From: Paludibacter propionicigenes WB4
GTDB lineage: Bacteria > Bacteroidota > Bacteroidia > Bacteroidales > Paludibacteraceae
Reading direction: 5' to 3'
Assembly: GCF_000183135.1 (NCBI RefSeq)
Contig: NC_014734.1
Location: 1,984,001-2,048,000 of the forward strand
Length of the DNA stretch: 64,000 bases
Shown here: positions 55,601-63,632 of the stretch, in pieces
Layout: each line of letters opens with the position of its first letter
How positions within the stretch are numbered: position 1 is the first letter of the stretch
The notes under the pieces: generated by a model
Told to the model about the DNA's origin: nothing
The model's input: only the letters and a program-made list of their open reading frames with translations
The model's database searches: none
Translations under genes and position numbers: made by a program

Positions 55601-56090
55601 CAAAGTGCCTTATAATGTACGAAAACGTTCCTACTGACCCTAGAAAATCTGCTTTGTGAAATTCAGCCTTTCCTTGTAGAAGCCACACATCTTTCATGGC
55701 CGGATTAAACTCCTCCTGATTATAAAACAACTTATATTCAGGAGAATTACTTCGCTTATAGTTTTTCTGGGGTTTTACTTTTATAGAATGTAATTTTATG
55801 GCTTTTCGACATTTTTCAATCGCCAAATCCATATTGCTTTGCGCAGAATTTGCATTGGAATGCACGCTTATCGGGTACATCGGAATAATGCCCGAATAAT
55901 CTTCCTTGTGTGCCCTTTGGATATTTTTTAATCCATCGTTATAGCTAACATCGCCATTAAAGTAGACATTAAAACGTGTGTTTAAAGCCTGATAATTTCT
56001 GGACAGCCAGGAGTTCTTATTGGTAGAACAGCCACTAACAAGCAGTATTAGCAGCAGAAACAGAATTATATTTTTAGCGTATTTTTCCAA
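52617..56090 (-). CDS. porW: PorW/SprE, type IX secretion lipoprotein with TPR repeats
   Basis: 1157-residue lipoprotein (lipobox LVSGC, Cys about 21) beginning 'WLSRNYQALNTRFNVYFNG', the standard start of PorW/SprE proteins. Many TPR-like helical repeats follow through about residue 750 ('YKQRFSYLLAQLYQKSNDKKAAYDSY' region). The later third contains a long Lys/Pro/Glu/Val-rich linker (about 935-1040) and SPOR-like beta-alpha units ('VAIFIVSGSIDFAKTKSAF', 'MVLVGPLNDAQIAKSYL'). PorW is needed for type IX secretion and, in gliders, for motility. It is the first gene of the pair with porX; a -7 box lies at 56214. Confidence 0.92.
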   Translation of the reverse strand: MEKYAKNIILFLLLILLVSGCSTNKNSWLSRNYQALNTRFNVYFNGDVSYNDGLKNIQRAHKEDYSGIIPMYPISVHSNANSAQSNMDLAIEKCRKAIKLHSIKVKPQKNYKRSNSPEYKLFYNQEEFNPAMKDVWLLQGKAEFHKADFLGSVGTFSYIIRHFESDKNLQVTCQLWIARAYGEMGWMYEAEQVLSGIQQNNLTHTNVGLFAAVNADILLKKHLYKEAIPFVQLALSKETDKYYKQRFSYLLAQLYQKSNDKKAAYDSYTKVINLNAPYEMEFNARVNRAQLNQGKISDIRKELLALMKNRKNKDYLDLLYFALGNTYLQHADTLQAIENYKLSADKSTQKGLAKAATLITLGDIYYTKRKYVLAQPCYEEAGRIITKDHEDYNRVSRLGEMLGELVVQNNIVVLQDSLQRLSAMSEDKRLEVVNKIITKLTADEKAAAEKEAKEKQEAIAEAESESESMGQPIGMNNLNRLNKKAIGGSTGEWYFYNPNAIKSGEAEFLKKWGKRKLEDNWRRMNKSSSVFAEENTTKNETVKEAADTTVNSKAISENKRPEFYLKQIPVSAAQIEKSNADIATALFTMGQIYKDKIEDVPMSIATFEEFCRRFGSDKRVADAYFNIYQIQLKSGNQDQANVYRTKLITDFPDSKYQKILSQSDYAVRLENMYKEQDSIYSLTYKAFNQSDYKTVYKQVAYAKQNFPLSTLMPKFLFLNALSIGKSDKEENFRTALNDLLKSYPESDVSAMAKDILALMRQGKEAIQGTSGGSLLTRREEKSVRLEDNKESNQQFTAEKDGRHRVLFISQVKDGVINKLLYNIASFNFSRFMIKDFDLVVSKLDSTRNVLAVTNFESYDEAVWYLNSVSTDASLMNLLDQYKVQKVIISDKNFALVKTTVNLDDYLLFHGKIPENKQGTRVVLNTPPVIEEKVIANDNSTKPVEKKVEPTVGKTVQKPEEKRETKLSEKPVENLSVAKAADKPIEKPVQPQVSATKTQTVSKPDMTVQKVEVIEKETPAVIPAKPKQETVVPLFKGLFAYRANEPHFVAIFIVSGSIDFAKTKSAFDEYNAKNYGIMNLKVSLENMNNQKMVLVGPLNDAQIAKSYLLRMVKEKTLYEGLKAANYRNIISTQENLNTIVQKNQLKTYFEFMQEYYLK

Positions 56091-56213
56091 ACGGTTTCGA
56101 ATTGAAATTATGAGTACAGAAAGTGATTTGATTTATTTAAAGCTGTTGAATGAATGAATTGAATTCTATTGATTTTAAACTTTAAAATACACTTTCTATT
56201 GTCTTTCTGCTTA

Positions 56214-56221
56214 CAAAAATA
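56214..56221 (-). promoter_or_regulatory. -7 box for porW-porX
   Basis: Minus strand TATTTTTG matches TAnnTTTG; it implies a leader of about 117 bases before the porW ATG at 56090. Confidence 0.45.
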
Positions 56222-56307
56222 CTCATTTTCGAAGATTTATTGTTAAGTCATGTCGGAAAACATTTTCTGACTTCACTAAAAATCAAATAACATCGTATCC
56301 AATGCAC

Positions 56308-57195
56308 TCATAAGTTCAAAGTTCTTTTATCGCATTTATGAAAATAGCGCGAAAAAAACCAAAAACCAAGAATTGCAATTACCCCGCTAACAAGACCTAT
56401 CCAGAGAGTATTACCGGTACCTATCGTATCAATGTCCGGAACTTTATATCCATTATTCTTCAGATAATAAAAAATTACAGCCAGCACATTATTGCTAAAA
56501 TGCGCCACTATAGACAACCATAGATTACCGCTCCATACAAGTAAATATCCAAAAAAAGCTCCGAGAAGCATACGTGGAACAAAGCCATAAAATTGCATGT
56601 GAATAGCACTGAATACTACCGCTGTTATCCAGATAGCCAGCTTTACATTCAGTTTCTGTCGAAGTACTCCTTGAATTGCTCCCCGAAAAAAGAGCTCCTC
56701 ACCTATTGCCGGGATAATGGCTATTAAAAAAATATTAAAAAACAATGCCGGTAAGTTGTGGACATTAAGAAATTTCGTGGCAAGTGCAGCTCTATCATTT
56801 TCGGAAGATTTCATCATTTTTTCTAAGCCCGATAAAGCATCGGGCAAAACCAATCGCTGGTTCAGATCTCCTAACAAATTGATAAAAGGAACGATAAGTA
56901 TCATAAACAAGATTACAAACAAAACAGCAACCCAGTTGATTGGCTTATCTAAAGACAAAAAAACTTTCATGTTATTTGAGCAAAGATACGCCAACACTAT
57001 GGACGGCAAGATAAACACAGCTATAGATTGAATCAGCTGTAGCAGTTTCAATGAACCGGTATCATTCATATTTCCGTGCGTTATCAATAGCCAGATTATC
57101 GATCCGGACACCGCGAACACGAATAACAAACCAATAAGTATAAGCAGCTTGGAGAAAACGCTGCTTTGAGTATACAATCCTTTTAAATTGCTCAT
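56308..57195 (-). CDS. CPBP-family intramembrane glutamic protease
   Basis: 295 residues with about eight membrane segments. The CPBP/Rce1 motifs are 'GEELFFRGAIQG' (EExxxR), 'SAIHMQFYGFVPRMLLGAFFG' (FxxxH-type) and 'LWLSIVAHFSNN' (His-containing). Members cleave CAAX proteins in eukaryotes; bacterial ones process or protect against peptides, or act in signalling. Substrate unknown. It lies upstream of porW by about 200 bp with separate signals. Confidence 0.9.
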   Translation of the reverse strand: MSNLKGLYTQSSVFSKLLILIGLLFVFAVSGSIIWLLITHGNMNDTGSLKLLQLIQSIAVFILPSIVLAYLCSNNMKVFLSLDKPINWVAVLFVILFMILIVPFINLLGDLNQRLVLPDALSGLEKMMKSSENDRAALATKFLNVHNLPALFFNIFLIAIIPAIGEELFFRGAIQGVLRQKLNVKLAIWITAVVFSAIHMQFYGFVPRMLLGAFFGYLLVWSGNLWLSIVAHFSNNVLAVIFYYLKNNGYKVPDIDTIGTGNTLWIGLVSGVIAILGFWFFSRYFHKCDKRTLNL

Positions 57196-57273
57196 TTATA
57201 AATGTATTTTTACAAAAAAACTCCTGTCATCTTTCGATAACAGAAGTTCTTTTTGTGTCTTAAAAACTTAATC

Positions 57274-57519
57274 TTAGTTTCTTGGGCGTGCTTCTTTAAC
57301 AACCATTGAACGGCCATCAAATTCAGCTCCGTTTAATTCTTCGATTACTTTTGCAGCAGCAGCGTCGTCAGCCATTTCTACAAATGCAAATCCTTTTGAT
57401 TTTCCTGTTTCGCGATCTTTGATAATTTTGCAAGACTCAACTTGACCATACTCTTCAATAACCCCTTGAAGGTCATTTTCGCGAACTTTGTAACTTAAGT
57501 TACCTACGTAAATGTTCAT
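57274..57519 (-). CDS. RRM RNA-binding protein
   Basis: 81 residues from the ATG at 57519; the longer reading from 57570 adds a Phe/Tyr-rich stretch that is leader sequence. A single RRM domain fills the protein: RNP2 'IYVGNLS' and RNP1 'KGFAFVEM'. Small stand-alone RRM proteins are abundant in Bacteroidota, which lack Hfq in many lineages, and members have been linked to sRNA-based control of polysaccharide loci. Targets here are unknown. It is a single-gene unit. Confidence 0.93.
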   Translation of the reverse strand: MNIYVGNLSYKVRENDLQGVIEEYGQVESCKIIKDRETGKSKGFAFVEMADDAAAAKVIEELNGAEFDGRSMVVKEARPRN

Positions 57520-57729
57520 AAAATAAAAATAAAAAATTGAATAAAATTGTTCAAGAACAGTATAAAACAAACGGGGTTAATACAATATCAGTCCTTGAAA
57601 AGGTGAGTTTGAAAATAACCTTACGAAAAAATACACTTTCTTTTCGATGACAAAGAAAAACAATTATTTTTGAATATACAACAAATAGTGTAAAATTATT
57701 TGAAATTTAGTGAATTATGTATTCTTATT

Positions 57730-58989
57730 TCAATTTCTTGTCTGCCCGTTACCTTTTACTATCCATTTGTACGAACACAGTTCTGGCAGCGCCATTGGTC
57801 CTCGGGCATGCAGCTTTTGAGTACTTATTCCTATTTCCGCACCCATTCCAAACTGAGCTCCATCGGTAAAAGCGGTCGAAACATTCGTATAAATACACGC
57901 GGCATCCACCACTTTTTCAAAGTAAGCAATGTTCTGTTCGTTTTCACTTACTATGCATTCACTGTGTTTAGAACCGAACGTAGCAATATGATCGACTGCA
58001 TTCTGAATAGATTCTACAGTCTTTACGGACATTTTGTAATCGAGAAATTCTATATCAAAATGCTCTTCTCCCGCATGCTCCAGCAATTCTTTTGGATATT
58101 TTCCATTTAAAAACGTAAATGCTTTTACATCCGCATAAATTATCACATTCTTTGTTGCCAGTTTTTCGCACAGCTTGGGTAAATCCACCAACCTTTTCTC
58201 GTTTATTATCAGGCAATCCAACGAATTGCAAACACTTACCCTTCGCGTTTTGGCATTAAAGATAATCTCCTGCCCTTTTGTAACATCACCAAATTCATCA
58301 AAATAAGTATGGCAAATTCCGGCACCGGTTTCGATCACAGGAATGCGTGAATTGTCCCGAACAAAATCGATCAAACCTTTTCCACCGCGGGGTATAATAA
58401 CATCAACAAATCCCACAGCATTCATTAGCTCAGCAGTAGCTTCTCTACCGGCAGGCAAGAGTGTCACTATATTTTCATCCAAACCAAATTTCGCCAAAAC
58501 AGACTTAATAACCTGCACGATAGCTACATTCGAGTTGTGAGCGTCAGTTCCTCCTTTCAGAACACATACATTTCCAGATTTCAGGCAAAGCGAAAAAACA
58601 TCGAAACTCACATTGGGTCTGGCTTCATAAATAATTCCCACCACACCAAAAGGAACCGTGACCTTAGATATTTTCATCCCGTTAGGTCGTTCTGTTTCAG
58701 ACAGTAGTTTCCCGAGTGGCGATGACAATGAAGCAACATTACGAATATCAGCGGCTATACCGGCTATTCTTTCTTTGCTCAATGACAAGCGATCGAACAT
58801 CGGATTTGCTTTATCCATCTTCGCTAAGTCTTTGGCGTTTTCTGCCAAAATTATATCCGATTGGGCAACTGCCTCATCAGCCAGCGACAGCAATACCTGA
58901 TTTATGGTTTCATCGGTCACCAGATTCAAGGCTCGAGAAGCCAGTACGGCTGCTTTTTTCCAATCAGTTTGTATAGTTGAAGTATCCAT
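57730..58989 (-). CDS. proA: Gamma-glutamyl phosphate reductase
   Basis: Second enzyme of proline synthesis, NADPH-dependent, 419 residues of the aldehyde dehydrogenase superfamily. '[19 protein letters not shown]' (split across the cofactor region), '[14 protein letters not shown]', '[10 protein letters not shown]' and the catalytic Cys in '[13 protein letters not shown]' are all present, with '[14 protein letters not shown]' near the end. The gene follows proB by 21 bp in one operon, so the labile gamma-glutamyl phosphate can be passed on directly. Confidence 0.96.
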   Translation of the reverse strand: MDTSTIQTDWKKAAVLASRALNLVTDETINQVLLSLADEAVAQSDIILAENAKDLAKMDKANPMFDRLSLSKERIAGIAADIRNVASLSSPLGKLLSETERPNGMKISKVTVPFGVVGIIYEARPNVSFDVFSLCLKSGNVCVLKGGTDAHNSNVAIVQVIKSVLAKFGLDENIVTLLPAGREATAELMNAVGFVDVIIPRGGKGLIDFVRDNSRIPVIETGAGICHTYFDEFGDVTKGQEIIFNAKTRRVSVCNSLDCLIINEKRLVDLPKLCEKLATKNVIIYADVKAFTFLNGKYPKELLEHAGEEHFDIEFLDYKMSVKTVESIQNAVDHIATFGSKHSECIVSENEQNIAYFEKVVDAACIYTNVSTAFTDGAQFGMGAEIGISTQKLHARGPMALPELCSYKWIVKGNGQTRN

Positions 58990-59010
58990 ATTGCTTTTTG
59001 TCTAATAAAT

Positions 59011-60093
59011 CTATTCCAAATATAAATAATCGCAATGAACAAGCGGTTTTTGATTTTTCTTTCCAAGAAGCTCCCTCGAGCGCAAACTATTATACTGCAC
59101 CTTGCCTACTCCTAGCAAAACTCCCTGCGGATCAATAATCCTGATAATATCATCTTTTTCAAAATCACCGACTATTTCAGTGGCTCCAATAGGTAAAAGG
59201 CTCACCGCTTTATCGCCGGTTAAAGCTTTGGCTGCATTTTCATTTACATGAATTTCACCCTTGGCAAAACCTTCGCTGTGGGCAATCCACTTTTTTACAC
59301 TCGACACCTCGGCGGGAGAAGCAACAAAGCGTGTACAAACTACATCCTGTTTTTTATCCAGCAACTGCAATAAAATTCCGTCTCGTTTGCCATTGGCTAT
59401 AATTACATCAATTCCTTCATCGGCTATTTTGCGGGCTATTGTAGTTTTAGTCAACATACCTCCACGCCCAAAAGTAGATTTTGTACTTTGAATAAAGTCT
59501 GCTACATCCTGCCCTTTTTCTATCTGACGTATAACTTTGGACTCCGGATTCGAAGGTGAACCATTAAAAATTCCATCAATATTACTTAGGATAATCAAAG
59601 CTTCCATATCCATCATCGAAGCAATTAAACCTGAAAGTTCATCATTGTCTGTAAACATCAACTCAGATACAGACACTGCATCATTTTCGTTTACAATCGG
59701 GATAACTTTGTTGTCGAGCATTATTCGCATACAATTGCGCTGGTTCAGATAATGGCGGCGACTCCCGAAATTCTCTTTTGTAGTCAAAACCTGCCCGACT
59801 GTTATACCATGCTCGCGAAATAAATCATAGTAATGGTTTATTAGTTTTGCTTGTCCTACAGCCGAAAACAACTGACGTTGATCTACCACATCCATTTTCT
59901 TGCTTATCCCCATCACACTGCGCCCCGAAGCTACTGCGCCCGAAGAAACCATCACTATTTCAACACCTTTTTTATGTAGCTGCGAAATTTGATCAACCAA
60001 AGCAGACATGCGGGTAATATCCAATGTGCCATCAACACGGGTCAATACATTACTTCCTATTTTTACTGCTATTTTTTTGAATCTATGACTCAT
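59011..60093 (-). CDS. proB: Glutamate 5-kinase
   Basis: First enzyme of proline synthesis, 360 residues. The amino-acid kinase domain (1-255) shows 'AVKIGSNVLTR', 'MVSSGAVASGR', 'VNENDAVSVSEL', 'NDELSGLIASMM' and 'GRGGMLTKTTIA'; the C-terminal PUA domain (about 270-360) contains 'KGEIHVNENAAKAL' and 'ILGVGK'-like segments. It starts 6 bp after the M28 peptidase stop and precedes proA, making a three-gene run. Feedback inhibition by proline is usual for the family. Confidence 0.95.
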   Translation of the reverse strand: MSHRFKKIAVKIGSNVLTRVDGTLDITRMSALVDQISQLHKKGVEIVMVSSGAVASGRSVMGISKKMDVVDQRQLFSAVGQAKLINHYYDLFREHGITVGQVLTTKENFGSRRHYLNQRNCMRIMLDNKVIPIVNENDAVSVSELMFTDNDELSGLIASMMDMEALIILSNIDGIFNGSPSNPESKVIRQIEKGQDVADFIQSTKSTFGRGGMLTKTTIARKIADEGIDVIIANGKRDGILLQLLDKKQDVVCTRFVASPAEVSSVKKWIAHSEGFAKGEIHVNENAAKALTGDKAVSLLPIGATEIVGDFEKDDIIRIIDPQGVLLGVGKVQYNSLRSRELLGKKNQKPLVHCDYLYLE

Positions 60094-60099
60094 AAAATC

Positions 60100-61077
60100 T
60101 TATTTTTCTTTGTAAATAACATGCATAAGTGTAGTACCTACCGCGTTAAGTGTGCTTTTATCTACATTGTCCATAGTGTCATGCGTTGTATGCCAGTAAC
60201 TTCCGAAACCGCTTGCAGTGTGCGGATCAAAATGAATTATATCTATCGTGGGAATTCCCAATATTTTATTTACATAAATATGATCGTCAGTTATAGCCCC
60301 ACCCTTTTCATCTCTGAAATACTGACCAAAACCAAGATCTTTCGCCTGCGACCACACTGCGCTTACTACAGAACTTGCGTAATAATCTGACGATTGCTCT
60401 CTGTAAAATGTAGCTCCGGGAGCTCCAACCATATCCAGCAAGATACCATATCTGGCTGTATAACCTGATACATGAGGATTTTTAGCCCAATATTGAGTTC
60501 CTAAACACCAAGAATCTTCACTTCCTTCTCCCGAAACATTTTCCGGCTGACCGTAATCTTCAGAATCTATAAAAACTACATCAACCCCAACAGTTGGTTG
60601 AGTCTTACTGATTACTCTGACTATTTCGAGCAAAACACCGACTCCACTGGCTCCATCGTTAGCTGCCATTACAGGTTTTTTACGGTTTTCCGGTTTTGGA
60701 TCATTATCTGCCCATGGACGAGAATCCCAGTGAGACAGTAATAAAATACGCGTGGTTGCTTTGGGGTTTACAGACCCTATTATATTAGTAGATTTTAAAA
60801 TAGTGCCATCAAAAGCTGTTAAGTTTGCCTTTTGCTCCACGACCTCAGCACCATGCCTTTTTAATTCACGCAACAGATATTGAGCACATTCCTCGTGGGC
60901 TTTTGTATTGGGAACACGCGCACCAAAATCGACCTGTCTTTTAGTATATGCGTATGCAGAATCTGCAGAAAATGCAGGAATGCTGATAGCTTTATCGCTA
61001 TTTTGAGCACTCTTGGTTGTTTGAGTACACGACAGCAACAAAGCTATCGAAAGAAAAAGAAATATTAATTTTTTCAT
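60100..61077 (-). CDS. M28 zinc peptidase lipoprotein, glutaminyl-cyclase-like
   Basis: 325-residue lipoprotein (lipobox 'ALLLSC', Cys 17). The M28 fold shows 'LLLSHWDSRPWAD' (metal His/Asp region), 'AANDGASGVGVLLEI' (bridging Asp), 'FIDSEDYG' (Glu/Asp) and 'DIIHFDPHTASGFGSYWHTTHDT' in part (last His). This set is shared by aminopeptidases and by glutaminyl-peptide cyclotransferases; the wording of the motifs favours the cyclase branch, which forms N-terminal pyroglutamate on exported proteins. It heads the run with proB and proA, with a -7 box at 61098. Confidence 0.82.
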   Translation of the reverse strand: MKKLIFLFLSIALLLSCTQTTKSAQNSDKAISIPAFSADSAYAYTKRQVDFGARVPNTKAHEECAQYLLRELKRHGAEVVEQKANLTAFDGTILKSTNIIGSVNPKATTRILLLSHWDSRPWADNDPKPENRKKPVMAANDGASGVGVLLEIVRVISKTQPTVGVDVVFIDSEDYGQPENVSGEGSEDSWCLGTQYWAKNPHVSGYTARYGILLDMVGAPGATFYREQSSDYYASSVVSAVWSQAKDLGFGQYFRDEKGGAITDDHIYVNKILGIPTIDIIHFDPHTASGFGSYWHTTHDTMDNVDKSTLNAVGTTLMHVIYKEK

Positions 61078-61097
61078 ACCTCAATTTTTATGAACGA

Positions 61098-61105
61098 CAA
61101 AGATA
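61098..61105 (-). promoter_or_regulatory. -7 box for the M28-proB-proA run
   Basis: Minus strand TATCTTTG matches TAnnTTTG; the start would be near 61091, only about 14 bases upstream of the M28 ATG at 61077. Confidence 0.45.
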
Positions 61106-61201
61106 CTGATTTATGATTAAAAAACGAATCAGCATAACAGTAGAGAAAAACGTTGGAGTAAAAATTATACGTAAACATTAAAATAAATTGGAGAAATAAA
61201 C

Positions 61202-61536
61202 TATTTTTGTGGAATGGCTCTGAATTTTGTATTTATTTTTCCAGAATCATAAAATTTTTATAAAAAACAGGCAAAAAGTAATTTGTTGCAAAAATCGATT
61301 TTAAAAGACATAAATCACTAACAACAAACAACTTAAACTGACAGAAATCAATGAACGAACAACCGAATATCATTGAAAGCAACAAAAATAGGTTGTAAAA
61401 CATATTTTTTCGCTTGCGCCTCTGACTTTTTACCTGTTATTTTGTCATCGTTAACTAAACAACACAATCTTTTTTATACCTTAAAAAACTAATACCTATT
61501 GAAACGTGAGACTTTGTGAAAAGTCTCACGTTTTTT
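61202..61536 (+). ncRNA. Candidate small RNA ending in an orphan terminator
   Basis: A -7 box TATTTTTG (61202-61209) is followed about 290 bases later by a perfect 13-bp terminator stem (AAACGTGAGACTT at 61502-61514 with 61521-61533, 6-base loop, then TTT). No rightward gene lies between 61078 and the terminator, so the terminator must serve an unannotated transcript or shield etfB. A -33 box is not clear, and the interior shows no obvious known RNA family. Confidence 0.35.
61502..61536 (+). terminator. Strong Rho-independent terminator with no upstream gene
   Basis: Perfect 13-bp stem, loop TGTGAA, six T from 61531 onward including the last arm bases. It lies about 200 bases before etfB and upstream of the etfB promoter. 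Confidence 0.85.
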
Positions 61537-61587
61537 GTATCAAATTGCATCAATTTATGCACATTATCTGAAATTTGTGCAAAAAAA

Positions 61588-61618
61588 ATTGCAGTTTCAA
61601 TAAAAACTGCTATTTTTG
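61588..61618 (+). promoter_or_regulatory. Promoter of etfB-etfA
   Basis: TTG at 61589-61591 and TATTTTTG at 61611-61618 with 19 bases between them, a good -33/-7 pair. A start near 61625 leaves a leader of about 108 bases. Confidence 0.6.
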
Positions 61619-61732
61619 CTCGTCATTTTCAAAAATGTTTTTTAACTGAAAAAACACGCCAAAAAGACACATTCTATCTGCACATACATCTGTGAATTAT
61701 CAGTTACATTATACTAATCTAATTATCAAAAA

Positions 61733-62605
61733 ATGAGTTTTAACATTGTTGTTCTTGCTAAGCAAGTACCCGACACACGCAACGTAGGGAAAGACGCCAT
61801 GAAAGCGGATGGTACGGTGAATCGTGCTGCTTTGCCGGCTATCTACAATCCTGAAGATTTAAATGCGCTGGAACAAGCTCTACGCTTGAAGAGTAAAATT
61901 GAAGGTGCTACAGTTCATATCCTTACCATGGGGCCGGCCCGTGCTGCAGAAATTATTCGTGAAAGCATGTACCGTGGTGCAGATGGAGGATATTTATTAA
62001 GTGGTCGTGAATTTGCCGGTTCAGATACTTTAGCAACTTCTTATGCATTGGCTTGTGCTATTCGCAAAATAGGAAAAGTTGATTTAATTGTTTGCGGTCG
62101 TCAGGCTATCGATGGTGACACTGCTCAGGTTGGACCACAAGTTGCAGAAAAGCTGGGTTTACCTCAAATTACCTATGCAGAAGAAATTCTCGATCTATCA
62201 AATAATAAAATTACCGTAAAACGTCGTTTGGAACGTGGAGTAGAGGTAGTAAAAGGTTCTTTGCCAATGCTGGTAACCGTAAACGGGTCTGCGGCTAACT
62301 GTCGTCCTCGCCACGCTAAACTCACTCTCAAATACAAACATGCTGCAACCCCTTCTGAAAAACAAGAAGCCGGTTCTGATTATACCGATTTGTATGACTC
62401 ACATCCATACCTGAATATCACTGAATGGGGTGTGAACGACATTGAGCACGATATTCAATGGCTAGGACTTACTGGTTCGCCAACCAAAGTAAAACAAATC
62501 GAAAATGTAGTATTTACAGCAAAAGAAAGCAAACGCCTGACTGCTGCCGATACCGAAATAGAAGATTTGATGAAAGAATTAATTGCTAACCATACGATAG
62601 GATAA
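61733..62605 (+). CDS. etfB: Electron transfer flavoprotein beta subunit
   Basis: 290-residue subunit that binds AMP (or FAD in bifurcating types) and passes electrons from acyl-CoA dehydrogenases. The family motifs are 'NIVVLAKQVPDT' at the start, 'NPEDLNALEQALRLK', 'LVAITMGP'-like 'VHILTMGPARA', 'CGRQAIDGDTAQVGPQVAE' and 'RPRHAKLT'-type 'NCRPRHAKL'. It heads an operon with etfA (6 bp later) and an acyl-CoA dehydrogenase, the usual set for beta-oxidation-like or butyrate/propionate-type fermentative steps. Confidence 0.96.
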   Translation: MSFNIVVLAKQVPDTRNVGKDAMKADGTVNRAALPAIYNPEDLNALEQALRLKSKIEGATVHILTMGPARAAEIIRESMYRGADGGYLLSGREFAGSDTLATSYALACAIRKIGKVDLIVCGRQAIDGDTAQVGPQVAEKLGLPQITYAEEILDLSNNKITVKRRLERGVEVVKGSLPMLVTVNGSAANCRPRHAKLTLKYKHAATPSEKQEAGSDYTDLYDSHPYLNITEWGVNDIEHDIQWLGLTGSPTKVKQIENVVFTAKESKRLTAADTEIEDLMKELIANHTIG

Positions 62606-62611
62606 TTTACC

Positions 62612-63631
62612 ATGAACAATATATTTGTATATCTTGAAATTGAAGATGGAATTGTAGGCGATGTTAGCCTGGAATTGCTAACCAAAGGTCGCAGTCTGGC
62701 CAAACAACTGAATTGTAAATTAGAAGCTGTAGCAGCCGGTCATGAACTGGATGGTATTGGAGCTCAGGTTTTTCCATACGGGGTTGACATATTGCACCTT
62801 GCCGACGACAAACGTTTGAGCCCATATACCTCACTGCCACACACATCTTTATTGGTAAATCTTTTTAAAGAAGAAAAACCGCAAATTGCTTTAATGGGAG
62901 CTACTTCCATTGGTCGTGACTTAGGTCCTCGTGTTTCTTCAGCCTTGTTTAGCGGTTTAACTGCCGACTGTACTTCGCTTGAAATTGGAACTTATGAAGA
63001 CAAAAAGGCTGGAAAAGTATATGAAAATTTGCTTTACCAGATTCGTCCTGCTTTTGGTGGAAACATTGTTGCCACTATCGTAAACCCTGACTGCCGCCCG
63101 CAAATGGCAACAGTGCGCGAGGGAGTAATGAAGAAAGAAATCAAAGATCCTAAATTTGTAGGTAAAACCCGCAAACTGGACGTTTCTAAATATGTAGCCG
63201 ATACTGATTTTGTGATTGAGGTGATTGAACGTCACATGGAAAAATCAAAATTAAATATCAAAGGTTCTCCAATTATTGTTTCCGGAGGTTACGGAGTAGG
63301 AAGTGCCGAAAATTTCAAATTATTACACGAGTTAGCTGCTACATTAGGTGGCGAAGTTGGAGCTTCACGTGCAGCAGTTGATGCAGGATTCTCGGAACAT
63401 GAACGTCAAATCGGTCAGACCGGAACCACCGTTCGTCCTAAACTGTACATTGCTTGCGGTATTTCTGGTCAAATCCAGCACATTGCCGGTATGCAGGAAA
63501 GTGCCATGATTATAGCCATAAACAACGATCCTAAAGCACCAATCAACGCAATTGCCGACTATGTAATTACAGGAACAGTAGAAGAAGTACTTCCAAAAAT
63601 GATTAAGTATTACAAAAAGAACTCGAAATAA
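62612..63631 (+). CDS. etfA: Electron transfer flavoprotein alpha subunit
   Basis: 339 residues. The N-terminal half pairs with EtfB; the C-terminal FAD domain (about 205-330) has 'IIVSGGYGVGSAENF', 'GASRAAVDAGF', 'QIGQTGTTVRPKLYIACGIS' and 'AINNDPKAPI', the residues that wrap the FAD. The acyl-CoA dehydrogenase gene starts one base after its stop, so the three proteins are made together. Confidence 0.97.
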   Translation: MNNIFVYLEIEDGIVGDVSLELLTKGRSLAKQLNCKLEAVAAGHELDGIGAQVFPYGVDILHLADDKRLSPYTSLPHTSLLVNLFKEEKPQIALMGATSIGRDLGPRVSSALFSGLTADCTSLEIGTYEDKKAGKVYENLLYQIRPAFGGNIVATIVNPDCRPQMATVREGVMKKEIKDPKFVGKTRKLDVSKYVADTDFVIEVIERHMEKSKLNIKGSPIIVSGGYGVGSAENFKLLHELAATLGGEVGASRAAVDAGFSEHERQIGQTGTTVRPKLYIACGISGQIQHIAGMQESAMIIAINNDPKAPINAIADYVITGTVEEVLPKMIKYYKKNSK

Positions 63632-63632
63632 C

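Larger units (their letters stand above)
61078..61732. other. Intergenic region between the M28 and etfB genes
   Basis: 655 A+T-rich bases with no protein gene. It holds the leftward -7 box of the M28-proB-proA run (61098-61105), a rightward -7 box (61202-61209), a strong rightward terminator (61502-61536) and the etfB promoter (61588-61618). Confidence 0.7.

Noticed and set aside
57520-57570. Phe/Tyr-rich extension of the RRM protein
   Set aside because: It is low-complexity leader sequence; the RRM begins at the ATG at 57519.
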